64,000 nucleotides of DNA from Chitinophagaceae bacterium (GTDB taxonomy: Bacteria > Bacteroidota > Bacteroidia > Chitinophagales > Chitinophagaceae), in NCBI GenBank assembly GCA_016721085.1, contig JADKJI010000063.1, forward strand, positions 248,001-312,000. Direction: 5' to 3'. The notes beneath the pieces are model-generated. The model made no database searches. It was not told the origin of the DNA and saw nothing but the letters and a program-made list of their open reading frames with translations. A program made the position numbers and the translations under genes. Positions 42,607 through 52,295 of this stretch are shown here, piece by piece. The stretch's first letter is position 1. Each line of letters opens with the position of its first letter.

Positions 42607-45366
42607 TCAAATCACCACATTCACCATCTTCCCCTTCACAAAAATGATCTTCTTCGGCATCTTGCCTTCCAACCATTTCTGCACCACTTCATTTCCTAAT
42701 ACGATGGCTTCCACTTCGGGTTGTGTTAATTCAAGACTTATATCAATTGTAGTTCGAAGTTTACCATTTACAGAAATTGGATACTCCTTGGTAGACTCTA
42801 CTAAATATTTCGCTTCGAAAACCGGATAGGCTGCATCCAATACAGACCCTTCATTGCCAAGCAATGTCCATAACTCTTCACTGATATGTGGTGCATAAGG
42901 AGTCAATAAGACAACCAATGGTTGCAGTATCTCTTTCTTATTGCACTTCAAATCGGCGAGTTCATTCACACAGATCATGAAAGCACTAACTGCGGTATTG
43001 AAACTGAATCGTTCAGTATCTTCTTCAATTTTCTTAATAGTCTTATGTAACACTTTCCATTCTGCATCTGTTGCCTTATCATCATTCCAAACCTTTCCTT
43101 TCAACTCATCATAGAACAGACGCCAGAATTTTTTGAGGAAACGATGCACGCCTTCAATTCCCTTTGTATCCCATGGCTTGCTTATTTCTACAGGACCGAG
43201 GAACATTTCATACATACGGAAAGTATCGGCACCGAATTTATCAACAAGCAAATCTGGATTGACAGTATTGTATTTACCCTTAGACATTTTCTCTGTCTCA
43301 GAACCACAGATATATTTTCCATCTTCCAATATGAATTCTGCTGCAGCATATTCCTTATTGCGCCATTGCTTAAAGGCATTCATATCCAGTTCATATCCAT
43401 CCACAAAATTCACATCCACATGAATCTGGTCTACTAACTGATCTTTTAGAAGTCCTTTAGATACAAATGTGTTTGTGCCATTGATTCGATATACAAATCG
43501 GCTACTACCCTGTATCATTCCCTGGTTCACCAATTTCTTATATGGCTCATCATGTCCAATGAATCCTAAATCATATAATGCTTTCGTCCACATGCGGCTA
43601 TAGAGAAGATGTCCTACCGCATGTTCTGTACCTCCAATGTAGATATCCACTTGTCCCCAGTAGTCACTCACACTCCTATCGCAGAAAGCCTTATCGTTAT
43701 GAGGATCCATATAGCGGAGGAAATACCAGGAAGATCCGGCATAACCAGGCATTGTATTCGTCTCCAACTCCTTTGCTACCCATTCAGGGATATTGGCAAG
43801 GGGACCTTCCCCTTCAGGACCTGGCTTATAACTATCAACATAAGGCAACTGCAATGGCAGTTCATTCTCAGAAAGCGGATAGGCTACCCCGTTCTTCCAT
43901 TTTATTGGGAAGGGTTCTCCCCAATAACGCTGACGGCTGAAAGCAGCGTCACGCATCTTATAATTCACTTTGCGAGTGCCGATACCTTTTTGTTCTAACT
44001 TATCGATCACTACTCCAATAGCATCACGCATCACCATTCCATTAAGGAAATCGGAATTCTCCAATATGGCATCCTTTGTTGGATTCGCTTCCACCCCATC
44101 ATAATGTTTACCGATGATATTGGTGATAGGTATAGAAAAATGCTGCGCGAATTTATGATCACGTTCATCACCACATGGCACGGCCATGATGGCACCTGTG
44201 CCATAACCAGCCAATACATACTCACTGATCCAAATTGGGATTTCCTGTCCATTGAAAGGGTTCAATGCATAAGCCCCACTGAAAACCCCAGATATCTTTT
44301 TCTCTGCCATCCTTTCGCGATCGCTTCTGCTTTTTACATAAGCGAGATAGTCATCAACAGCTGTAGCCTGTTCTGCTGACTTGATATCATCAATAATATC
44401 CAATTCGGGAGCTATTACCATGAAGTCTACACCGAAAATTGTATCAGGACGAGTTGTGTATACCCGAAGATTTTTAACTTTCGATTTTTCACTTTTAACT
44501 TCAAAATCAATCTCAGCACCATACGATTTACCGATCCAGTTGGTCTGCATTTCTTTCATGGCATCGCTGAACTCAATACGATCCAGTCCTTCTATTAAAC
44601 GATCAGCATATTCTGTAATGCGGAGATACCATTGACGGAGTTTCTTTTTAACTACAGGATGTCCACCTCTTTCACTAACCCCATTCACTACTTCATCATT
44701 CGCCAATACAGTACCTAAAGCTTCGCACCAGTTCACTTCACCATAACCACAATAAGCCAGGCGATATTCCATGAGAATGGTCTGTTGCTTTTCAGCATCG
44801 AACGATTTCCATTCGGTGGCTGTAAAGCTATAGGCAGAAGATTTTACACTGCTCGACTGTGATCCTTTCTCTTCGAAAAGTTTCACCAGTTCAGCAATGG
44901 GTGTTGCTTTCTGTGTATCCCTGTTGAACCAGCTATTGAATAACTGGAGGAAGATCCATTGGGTCCACTTGTAATAACCAGGCTCACAAGTCCTCACTTC
45001 CCTGTCCCAATCGAAACAGAACCCGATATTATCTAATTGCTTTCTGAAATTATTGATGTTCTGGTCAGTTGAAACTGCTGGATGAATACCGTGTTCAATA
45101 GCATATTGCTCTGCTGGTAATCCGAAGGCATCATATCCCATTGGATGTAATACATTGAATCCCTTCAGTCTTTTGAAACGGCTGAATATATCAGAAGCGA
45201 TATAGCCGAGAGGATGTCCCACATGTAACCCTGCTCCACTCGGATAAGGGAACATATCCAATACATAAAATTTCGGCTTTGCAGATACATTAGGGACTTT
45301 GTACGCATTGGTTTGTTTCCAATGATCCTGCCATTTCTTCTCTATGCTCCTGAATTGATATTCCAT
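42607..45366 (-). CDS. leuS: Leucyl-tRNA synthetase
   Basis: A 919-residue class I synthetase that charges tRNA-Leu. HIGH motif HVGHPLGY (about residue 50), editing domain CP1 with the conserved 'TTRPDTIFG' block, and the KMSKS loop as EKMSKGKYNTVNPD. The C-terminal anticodon-binding helices end in MPKKIIFVKGKMVNVVI. The ATG at 45366 (MEYQFRSIEKKWQ) matches the family start; the longer open frame from 45414 adds an unrelated leader. Divergent ftsX begins 260 bases away. Confidence 0.97.
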   Translation of the reverse strand: MEYQFRSIEKKWQDHWKQTNAYKVPNVSAKPKFYVLDMFPYPSGAGLHVGHPLGYIASDIFSRFKRLKGFNVLHPMGYDAFGLPAEQYAIEHGIHPAVSTDQNINNFRKQLDNIGFCFDWDREVRTCEPGYYKWTQWIFLQLFNSWFNRDTQKATPIAELVKLFEEKGSQSSSVKSSAYSFTATEWKSFDAEKQQTILMEYRLAYCGYGEVNWCEALGTVLANDEVVNGVSERGGHPVVKKKLRQWYLRITEYADRLIEGLDRIEFSDAMKEMQTNWIGKSYGAEIDFEVKSEKSKVKNLRVYTTRPDTIFGVDFMVIAPELDIIDDIKSAEQATAVDDYLAYVKSRSDRERMAEKKISGVFSGAYALNPFNGQEIPIWISEYVLAGYGTGAIMAVPCGDERDHKFAQHFSIPITNIIGKHYDGVEANPTKDAILENSDFLNGMVMRDAIGVVIDKLEQKGIGTRKVNYKMRDAAFSRQRYWGEPFPIKWKNGVAYPLSENELPLQLPYVDSYKPGPEGEGPLANIPEWVAKELETNTMPGYAGSSWYFLRYMDPHNDKAFCDRSVSDYWGQVDIYIGGTEHAVGHLLYSRMWTKALYDLGFIGHDEPYKKLVNQGMIQGSSRFVYRINGTNTFVSKGLLKDQLVDQIHVDVNFVDGYELDMNAFKQWRNKEYAAAEFILEDGKYICGSETEKMSKGKYNTVNPDLLVDKFGADTFRMYEMFLGPVEISKPWDTKGIEGVHRFLKKFWRLFYDELKGKVWNDDKATDAEWKVLHKTIKKIEEDTERFSFNTAVSAFMICVNELADLKCNKKEILQPLVVLLTPYAPHISEELWTLLGNEGSVLDAAYPVFEAKYLVESTKEYPISVNGKLRTTIDISLELTQPEVEAIVLGNEVVQKWLEGKMPKKIIFVKGKMVNVVI

Positions 45367-45576
45367 GCTATATATTAAAATTTGATCTTTATCCGGAATT
45401 GAAATGAGGTGCAATCGTTCATTTAAACAAGACAGCTACTGATACATATTCTGCTGCAATCCATCTTGTTTGTGAAAGAACCCTTAAATACCTGCGTTGG
45501 TTCTTTAATCAATACTACTCAGGTTATTCACCCGTTATAAGGGCGGCAAAAATACAATTTACAGCGCGAAATCCGC

Positions 45577-45584
45577 TATTTTTG
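45577..45584 (+). promoter_or_regulatory. Candidate -7 box TATTTTTG before ftsX
   Basis: Exact TAnnTTTG match 41 bases before the ftsX ATG. No strong -33 TTG is seen at the ideal distance. Confidence 0.4.
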
Positions 45585-45625
45585 CAGCGTTCGATTCGTC
45601 ATTAACCCAATAAAAATTCCTGTTC

Positions 45626-46495
45626 ATGTCTCAAACCGGAAAACTTTCGGCAAAACGTTCCAAACCATCCTATTTCATGGCCATTTTAGGGGTTACCCTG
45701 GTGCTTTTCATAGTGGGAGTGTTAGGATGGGTGGTTTTAAACTCACGCAAACTCGAACAGGTGTTAAGGGAGAGTGCTACCATGAACATTTTCATCAACC
45801 AGACTACCACTGACAAGGATAAGGACACCCTGGTAGCTTTCATCCAACAACACCCTTATATCAGAGGGTTCAAATACATCGATAAGGAAGAAGCTAAAAA
45901 AGAGTGGTTACAGCAGGGAAACGAGGATTTCAATGTTTTCATCGATAATATGATGCTGCCCCGCAGTGTGGATGTGAATTTCAAGAGTGAATTTGCCGAT
46001 TCAGCCCATATGGCCGGTTTCATCAACCAACTTCAGAAATACCCTTTCATTACAGAAGTTAAGTTCCCTAAGGAAGTAGTAGCCAAGTTCAATATCCTTC
46101 GTAAAGTGACCTTAGGACTGGGAATCATAGCCCTCGTATTATTAGCTCTTACAGTAATCCTTATCGACAATACCATACGACTGGCGATGTTCAGCAACCG
46201 TTTCCTCATCAAAACCATGCAGATGGTGGGTGCCACCCGCTGGTTCATAGCTAAACCATTGAATGTCAGAGCTATAATTAATGGGGCTGTTGCCGCCTTA
46301 ATGGCCATTGCAGCAATAATCATTATAATTTTCTCACTTGAAAACTGGGTTCCAGAGCTAAAGGGACTTCGTGATAATAGCACACTATTACTGCTTTGCA
46401 GCACTATCCTGGCCATCGGTATCTCCATCACCCTCATCAGTACTCATCGGTCGATTATTAAGTATTTGAAGATGAAGTTGGATGAGCTGTATTGA
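45626..46495 (+). CDS. ftsX: Cell division protein FtsX
   Basis: A 289-residue integral membrane protein of the FtsEX complex, which activates septal peptidoglycan hydrolysis. One N-terminal span (about residues 19-38) is followed by the extracellular FtsX domain ('YPFITEVKFPKEVVAKFN') and three C-terminal spans (about 178-200, 225-245, 255-275) of the MacB/FtsX fold with 'MQMVGATRWFI'. ftsE is not adjacent, as is usual in this phylum. A DUF3098-type gene and uppP follow on the same strand, although a concentric repeat now separates ftsX from them by 287 bases. Confidence 0.93.
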   Translation: MSQTGKLSAKRSKPSYFMAILGVTLVLFIVGVLGWVVLNSRKLEQVLRESATMNIFINQTTTDKDKDTLVAFIQQHPYIRGFKYIDKEEAKKEWLQQGNEDFNVFIDNMMLPRSVDVNFKSEFADSAHMAGFINQLQKYPFITEVKFPKEVVAKFNILRKVTLGLGIIALVLLALTVILIDNTIRLAMFSNRFLIKTMQMVGATRWFIAKPLNVRAIINGAVAALMAIAAIIIIIFSLENWVPELKGLRDNSTLLLLCSTILAIGISITLISTHRSIIKYLKMKLDELY

Positions 46496-46496
46496 T

Positions 46497-46757
46497 TGAG
46501 AGTCCGGAAGTCCGGAGGTCGGGAAGACCGGAAGTAAATACAAGTAGGGGAGTTAGGAAGGAGGGTAGTAGGGAAGGAGAAAATACATTCTTTTAGTTGG
46601 GCAAATTATAACCGCAGAGGCGCGGAGACGCAGGGGGAATTCCTCTGCGTCTTTGCGTCTCTGCGGTTAATTTTTAGCCATCAAGTCGGGAACCGTTAAA
46701 ATTCAACCTCCTTCCCTACTTCCCTACTTTCGGTCTTCCTGACTTCCCGTCTTTTCT
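46497..46757. repeat. Concentric inverted repeat between ftsX and the next gene
   Basis: Same modules and order as 19215-19597: 'gtccggaagtccggag', 'gtaggggagttaggaagg', then the core TAACCGCAGAGGCGCGGAGA...CTGCGGTTA (46609-46670, copy 7 of 8), then 'cctccttccctacttccctac' and 'ggtcttcctgacttcccg'. The right arm is less faithful than the left. Confidence 0.85.
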
Positions 46758-46782
46758 CTATATTGCAACCCAAATCGAACAT

Positions 46783-47037
46783 ATGAGCGAAAAGAAACCA
46801 GCTACCGCCCCTTCAGGAGCATTATTCGGAAAGGAAAACTACAAATGGATGATTATCGGAATCGCGGTAATGGCACTTGGATTCTTCCTAATGAGTGGAG
46901 GAAAGAGTGAAGATGCCAATGTATTCAAGAAAGAAGAAGTTTATAGCACCATGCGTATAACTGTTGCTCCTATCTTGATCCTTTTGGGATTGGGGATTGA
47001 GGTGTTTGCGATCTTCAGAAAACCGAAAAGCAATTAA
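46783..47037 (+). CDS. DUF3098-type small membrane protein (84 aa)
   Basis: Two spans (about residues 22-39 and 57-77) joined by a polar loop with GGKSEDANVFKKEEVYST, and an N-terminal tail rich in K/P/A. The 'GKENYKWMIIGIAVMALGFFLMSGG' opening and position between ftsX and uppP identify it as the small family found there in Bacteroidota. The function is unknown; envelope assembly is plausible from context. Confidence 0.8.
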   Translation: MSEKKPATAPSGALFGKENYKWMIIGIAVMALGFFLMSGGKSEDANVFKKEEVYSTMRITVAPILILLGLGIEVFAIFRKPKSN

Positions 47038-47039
47038 GA

Positions 47040-47138
47040 ATTTGGAAATTTGAAAATTTGAAAATGCCTCCGGGCTAAAGTCTGCATTTGTATTTGGCTG
47101 TTCATTTTCAAATTCTCAAATTCTCAAATTTTCAAATT
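47040..47138. repeat. AT-rich inverted repeat between small membrane gene and uppP
   Basis: Left arm 'tttggaaatttgaaaatttg' (47041-47060) mirrors 'attctcaaattttcaaatta' (47120-47139). The right half begins with 'tgtatttggctgttcattt', a one-base variant of the shared word TGTATTGGCTGTT. No gene is present. Confidence 0.7.
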
Positions 47139-47146
47139 ACCCTCCC

Positions 47147-47968
47147 ATGACTCTCTTCCAATCCCTCATCATCGCCATAGTAGAAGGACTAACTGAATTC
47201 CTGCCCATTTCGAGTACAGGGCATATGGTAATAGCGAGTTCATTGTTTGGCATACAAGATGATTCATTCACGAAATTATTTGAAGTTGCAATTCAGTTAG
47301 GAGCGATCCTGGCGGTTGTGGTGATATATTGGAAGAAGTTCATAGACTTTAAAAGTTGGCAATTTTATGCCAAGCTGGCAATAGCAGTTGTGCCTGCACT
47401 CATCTTCGGGAAATTATTAGATGAAACCATTGACGAAAAATTAGGCAATCCCACATTCATTGCCTGGATGTTCATTTTAGGAGGTATCGTTCTTTTATTC
47501 ATCGACCGTTTCTTCCAAAAAGCGGCTATAGATTCTGAAGAAAAAATCAGTTACCCAAAGGCATTCATCACAGGTCTCTTTCAGGTATTAGCGGTTGCCC
47601 TTCCGGGTATATCAAGAAGTGCGGCTACTATTATCGGTGGTATGAGTCAGGGACTAACCCGCAGACTCGCTGCTGAATTCTCTTTCTTTCTTGCAGTTCC
47701 TACCATGGCCGCTGCTACTGGCTATTCCCTATTCCTGAAAGACTGGAAATTTTCAGGCGGCATGGAGAAAGGTTATAAGATCATCCTCTCCAGCAGCGAT
47801 AATACACAAGCATTTATCCTCGGTAATATTGTAGCCTTCATTGTAGCACTTCTTGCCATCAAATTCTTCATCAACTTTTTGCAGAAGCATGGGTTTTGGG
47901 TTTTTGGGTGGTATAGGATTGTGGCGGGAGGGGTGCTGCTTGCATTGCTTTATGCTAAGATGCTCTGA
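47147..47968 (+). CDS. uppP: Undecaprenyl-diphosphatase
   Basis: A 273-residue membrane phosphatase (BacA family) that recycles undecaprenyl pyrophosphate to the lipid carrier for cell-wall and O-antigen synthesis; overexpression classically gives bacitracin resistance. The two signature loops are EGLTEFLPISSTGHM (residues 14-28) and PGISRSAATI (about 160), each carrying the charged and serine residues of the active site. Eight spans are predicted. It is the third member of the ftsX cluster. Confidence 0.96.
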   Translation: MTLFQSLIIAIVEGLTEFLPISSTGHMVIASSLFGIQDDSFTKLFEVAIQLGAILAVVVIYWKKFIDFKSWQFYAKLAIAVVPALIFGKLLDETIDEKLGNPTFIAWMFILGGIVLLFIDRFFQKAAIDSEEKISYPKAFITGLFQVLAVALPGISRSAATIIGGMSQGLTRRLAAEFSFFLAVPTMAAATGYSLFLKDWKFSGGMEKGYKIILSSSDNTQAFILGNIVAFIVALLAIKFFINFLQKHGFWVFGWYRIVAGGVLLALLYAKML

Positions 47969-48215
47969 AGAATTAGGAAATGTGAAAATGTGAAGATGTG
48001 GAAATGAAACAGCCGGGAAACAAATGAGGAAATGTGAAGGTTAGAATGTGGAAAATGAAACAGCCAAATACTAGATGAATCTTAATTTATTAGCATCCAT
48101 TTTATTGTGCGCTCTAATTTCTGTCCCGGCTGCATTTTCACATCTCCTAATTTCCACTTGGCGTTCATCTCCTAATTTCCTCATCTCCACATCTTCACAT
48201 TTGCATTTCCGCTGC
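47969..48215. repeat. Imperfect inverted repeat between uppP and the MFS gene
   Basis: The left block repeats 'aggaaatgtgaa.atgtg' and 'gtggaaatgaaacagcc'. The right block (48114-48215) repeats its complement: 'cggctgcattttcacatc', 'ctaatttccac', 'ctccacatcttcacattt'. The module 'gccggga...tcccggc' is mirrored. No gene is present. Confidence 0.65.
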
Positions 48216-48263
48216 TTTATAAGAGTTTAATTCCCTTATCTTTAAGCATCAAACTCGCTGCTT

Positions 48264-49567
48264 ATGCCAACCGCCCCTAAAAAAGTGATAAATGGATGGG
48301 CCATGTACGATTGGGCCAATTCGGTTTATAATCTTGTAATCACCACAACTTTTTTCCTGCCTATTATGCAGCGGTAACAAAACCCGAAAATCCGGGATTT
48401 GAAAATGGGGTGCGTTTTCTGGGACGAAATTTTGTAAATACTGAGATTAAAGATTATGTACTTGCTACAGGCTTCCTTATAATAGCGTTCTTCTCTCCTA
48501 TTCTTTCCTCTATGGCCGACTATAAAGGCAATAAGAAAAACTTCATGCGTTTCTTTTGTTATTTAGGAGCTGCCAGTTGTTCGCTCCTTTTCTTTTTTGA
48601 TAAGGACCATGTAACCCTTGGATTATTTTGCTTCATGTTTGCTGGAATAGGTTTTTATGGCTCGCAAGTATTTTATAATTCGTATCTGCCAGATATAACA
48701 GACGAGGCAGACCGAGACAGAGTAAGTGCTAAAGGCTATACATTTGGCTATATCGGCAGTGTGATAATGCAGATGATAGGATTCGGGTTAGTGATTTTTG
48801 CAGGCGATAACTCAGACAAAGCACAGTTAGCATTGAAAATTACCTTCCTCCTTGTAGGTATATGGTGGGTAGGCTGGGCGCAAATACCTTTCAAAAGACT
48901 TCCGATAAGCTCACAAAAAGATAGACAAACAAAGAAAAACGTTTTATCAAATGGCTTCCACGAACTGAAACTGGTGTGGGACCAGATGATCCATATGCCT
49001 GTTTTGAAACGTTTCCTCACCGCCTTCTTCTTTTATAGTATGGGCGTTCAAACTGTGATGCTGGTGGCGATTGATTTTGGAATCAAGATACTTAAACTTC
49101 CTAACGACCGACTGATCATCACCGCTGTAATAATTCAATTGGTTGCCATTGCCGGCGCCTTAGGCATGAGTCGTCTTTCAGAAAAATTCGGAAATATCCG
49201 CATTCTCATATTGACTGTATTACTCTGGATAGGCGTTTGCATAACCGGATACTTTATTACAACAGAACTTCATTTCTACATTTTAGCTTCATTAGTTGGA
49301 ATGGTTATGGGTGGTATTCAATCACTCAGTCGCTCCACTTACTCCAAACTGATGCCCGTTACAAAAGATACCACTTCCTTCTTCAGCTTCTATGATGTAA
49401 CTGAAAAGTTGGCAATCGTGATAGGACTTTTCAGCTTTGGAATCATCGAAGGTATTACTGGCAGTATGAGAAATTCCATTCTGGCATTGATAGTGTTTTT
49501 CATATTAGGACTTATCATGTTATTATTCACTTCTGCAACACAGAAGAATCACAAGTTAGCTGCTTGA
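48264..49567 (+). pseudogene. MFS transporter (UMF1-like), frame broken by one base
   Basis: ATG 48264 opens MPTAPKKVINGWAMYDWANS and fails after about 37 residues. Adding one C near 48362 gives FFPAYYAAVTKPENPGFENG and continues to a complete 434-residue permease. The 'WAMYDWANS' start is the hallmark of the Atg22/UMF1-type MFS proteins that export small metabolites such as amino acids; twelve spans are predicted and 'QSLSRSTYSKLMP' is the conserved cytoplasmic segment. The gene body is otherwise clean, so the C-run break is likely technical. Confidence 0.85.
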
Positions 49568-49570
49568 TTT

Positions 49571-50410
49571 ATGAAACTATATTCCATCAATACCGGATAT
49601 TTTAAACTAGATGGCGGTGCCATGTTCGGTGTGGTTCCCAAAAGTATATGGAACAAACTCAATCCTGCCGACGAAAACAATATGTGCAGCTGGGCCTTAC
49701 GATGTTTATTGATTGAAGATGGCAACCGATTAATACTTGTAGATAATGGCATGGGTGATAAACAGGATGCCAAATTTTTCGGCCACTATTATCTTCATGG
49801 TAATGACAGCCTTGATAAATCCTTAGCACAATATGGATTTCATAGAAACGACATTACAGACGTCATCTTAACCCATCTTCATTTTGATCATTGCGGTGGC
49901 AGCATAATGAAGGAGGGAGATAAATTGATTCCTGCATTCCCGAATGCCATTTTCTGGAGTAATGAACGTCATTGGAATTGGGCAACTGTGCCTAATGACA
50001 GAGAAAAAGCTTCTTTCCTTAAAGAGAACATACTTCCCATTCAGGAAAGTGGACAATTGCAATTTTTACCCGTTGTTGAAGGAACCAGTTTCAACGAAAA
50101 CATATCTCTAACTTTTGCTCATGGACATACTGATGCCATGATGTTGCCGGTTATAAATTATAAGGAAAGAACGATTATCTATATGGCAGACCTGCTACCA
50201 TCCATAGGTCATTTGCCCATTCCATATGTAATGGCATACGATATGTTTCCATTAACAACTTTACTGGAGAAGAAAGCCTTTCTTCAAAATGCATTGTCAA
50301 AAGACGCCATATTGTTTTTTGAACATGACCCTGTAAATGAGTGCTGCACTCTTCAATCAACAGAAAGAGGAATCAGGTCTAAAGAAATATTCAAATTGGA
50401 AGAATTGTAA
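49571..50410 (+). CDS. Metallo-beta-lactamase-fold hydrolase
   Basis: A 279-residue soluble enzyme of the MBL superfamily. The first zinc motif is LTHLHFDHCGG (about residues 99-109), further ligands are H in FAHGHTDAM and D in YMADLLPS, and the terminal His is in FFEHDP. The 'NTGYFKLDGGAMFGVVP' start is typical of the group whose members include quorum-quenching lactonases and uncharacterised hydrolases. It starts 3 bases after the MFS stop, so it is co-transcribed with the transporter, and is convergent with the DUF3108-type gene. Confidence 0.92.
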   Translation: MKLYSINTGYFKLDGGAMFGVVPKSIWNKLNPADENNMCSWALRCLLIEDGNRLILVDNGMGDKQDAKFFGHYYLHGNDSLDKSLAQYGFHRNDITDVILTHLHFDHCGGSIMKEGDKLIPAFPNAIFWSNERHWNWATVPNDREKASFLKENILPIQESGQLQFLPVVEGTSFNENISLTFAHGHTDAMMLPVINYKERTIIYMADLLPSIGHLPIPYVMAYDMFPLTTLLEKKAFLQNALSKDAILFFEHDPVNECCTLQSTERGIRSKEIFKLEEL

Positions 50411-50419
50411 GAAATTCTA

Positions 50420-51217
50420 TTAGCGCAGACTAACCAAGGAACTCAGCTGATGGCGAAGATTCTTATATCCTATCATGTCAACTTTTATTGAACCCACGGT
50501 AATAGGGCTTTCAATCCTAACTGGAATATGGTTTGGATCATCACTCACCCAAACCGTCATCTTCTCACCTCCTTCAAACAAAGTACCTTTAATAAGCAAG
50601 GGTTTGAATTTTATAGTTCTGAACTTACCGTACTTGGTTTTCATTATCTCCTTTCCCTGATAGCGGATATACATGTCGAATTTCTCGTTGCTGAGGAAGA
50701 TGGAGAAAGGAATCTTGTCACCCGGCTTATAATTATCAAAATTGATATTGCGGGCATAGAAAATGGCGCTTAAAACATCCTGAATACAATCGGGGATCTT
50801 ATAAACACCTTCGTTTGTAATAGCGGTGTTGGTGGCTTTATTAAAAGTTACATTTTCATATTTCTTATATCCACCTTCATAAACATTCCGGATGAATTTC
50901 AATGGCTGAAGGGTGGCGGTATCAACATACGATTCGTACCTGTCGCGCACTTTGAAAATCTTATCATAAAAAGGATAGGTTTTACCATCACCCACCATAT
51001 GATAGACCGGCTTATTATTCAATGTTTCCAGAGTGGTACTAAATGTAACTTCACCAGCTCCAATATGGGCGCCTACAACGGCATACATCACTTTAAACGT
51101 AATCTCCTCTCCGGCCTGGAAAGAAGTATTCTTTAAGCCACAGAAGCCATCTCCAGCTCTGAGTGGAAAACTGATGATGGAAAGAAGTATAAAAATTACG
51201 GTTCGGGATGATTTCAT
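50420..51217 (-). CDS. DUF3108-type exported protein
   Basis: A 265-residue periplasmic protein with a signal peptide (MKSSRTVIFILLSIISFPLRA). The mature part begins QAGEEITFKVMYAVVGAHIG and shows the repeating beta pattern and 'YPFYDKIFKVRDRYESYVD' block of the DUF3108 family. It contains three cysteines (two in the N-terminal region). The flippase-like membrane gene lies 30 bases upstream on the same strand. A role at the cell envelope is inferred from location only. Confidence 0.82.
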   Translation of the reverse strand: MKSSRTVIFILLSIISFPLRAGDGFCGLKNTSFQAGEEITFKVMYAVVGAHIGAGEVTFSTTLETLNNKPVYHMVGDGKTYPFYDKIFKVRDRYESYVDTATLQPLKFIRNVYEGGYKKYENVTFNKATNTAITNEGVYKIPDCIQDVLSAIFYARNINFDNYKPGDKIPFSIFLSNEKFDMYIRYQGKEIMKTKYGKFRTIKFKPLLIKGTLFEGGEKMTVWVSDDPNHIPVRIESPITVGSIKVDMIGYKNLRHQLSSLVSLR

Positions 51218-51247
51218 GCCTGTTGATTCAAAAATAGCTTTAGTCCT

Positions 51248-52258
51248 TTACTCGTTCCTGTTTTTCTTCAGATTAAACAATCGGATATTCAAAATTAACA
51301 AACTGCCTACCAGTGCCGGAATTACCAGGTTTATCATCCAGATAGCCAGGGAAGTTGCCAGTATACCTACAACATTTGTACTGAATAAACGTATTACCTC
51401 AATACTTGTTTGCCACCTTACCCCCAATTCTGTCAATAAGGCAATACTCGGAACAATTGCCAGCACCAGAAACACTACACTTACCGACCAAAAAACCTGC
51501 CATTCGTTTAATTCCACTTTAAAAACATCAAACAACCAATAATATTGTATTACGAATACCCCATAGCGGAGTACAGATAAAGACAAAATAGACAGCAATG
51601 TTGATGCCTCAAAATTGTCTAAAACCCGGATATAGTTTGTGAATTTTTCTATGAAAGGTATTTTTTCGACCCATCGAACCACCCAGGAGAGCTTGAAATA
51701 AAATAATGTTAAAATAAGAGCAACAGGGATAGAGATATAAAGCACCAGATTCATCCAGAAAATGACAGAACTTCCGGCACCTTCTCGAACTAAAAGTTCC
51801 TGCCTGATGAAAATGACACCTGCTATACCTAAAACGATGGTGACAAGCAATTGCGCCATGCTACATACAATTGTCAGGGATACGGCCTTTATCCTCTTTC
51901 CCTCTTCTATATAAAGCACCCGACCAATATACTCCCCCATTCTGTTTGGTGTAAAGAATGCCAGAGTTGTACCCGTAAAGATGGCTTTCAATGCCTGTAT
52001 CCAACTGATGGGCTGAATCCTGCGAATCACTAACTGCCACTTACGCGCTTCCAATCCCCAGTTCAGCAACATGAAGAAGCAAACTGCCATCAGTTTCCAT
52101 ATATCGGTTGAATCAAATGCCCTTATTATTTGAAGAAAAGAATCTTTCCAATTTGGTTGTCGCTGTATCTGATGGTAAATAGAATAGGCCAGCAGGCAAA
52201 AGAGGAGCGGCCCAACCACATAATTGAGTATTATTTTGATATTTTTGTTAAGACGCAT
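51248..52258 (-). CDS. Flippase-like / lysylphosphatidylglycerol synthase TM-domain protein (YbhN family)
   Basis: A 336-residue integral membrane protein with eight or nine predicted spans and no soluble catalytic domain. The conserved blocks 'FTGTTLAFFTPNRMGEYIGR' and 'LAIVPSIALLTELGVRWQT' mark the LPG-synthase TM / UPF0104 group, whose members flip or sense lipids. The ATG at 52258 (MRLNKNIKIIL) is taken as the start; an upstream ATG at 52288 adds ten residues. It is transcribed away from ruvC, only 37 bases apart. Confidence 0.88.
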   Translation of the reverse strand: MRLNKNIKIILNYVVGPLLFCLLAYSIYHQIQRQPNWKDSFLQIIRAFDSTDIWKLMAVCFFMLLNWGLEARKWQLVIRRIQPISWIQALKAIFTGTTLAFFTPNRMGEYIGRVLYIEEGKRIKAVSLTIVCSMAQLLVTIVLGIAGVIFIRQELLVREGAGSSVIFWMNLVLYISIPVALILTLFYFKLSWVVRWVEKIPFIEKFTNYIRVLDNFEASTLLSILSLSVLRYGVFVIQYYWLFDVFKVELNEWQVFWSVSVVFLVLAIVPSIALLTELGVRWQTSIEVIRLFSTNVVGILATSLAIWMINLVIPALVGSLLILNIRLFNLKKNRNE

Positions 52259-52295
52259 CAAATTATAGTACAAAATAATCGAATTCATCCTCTAC

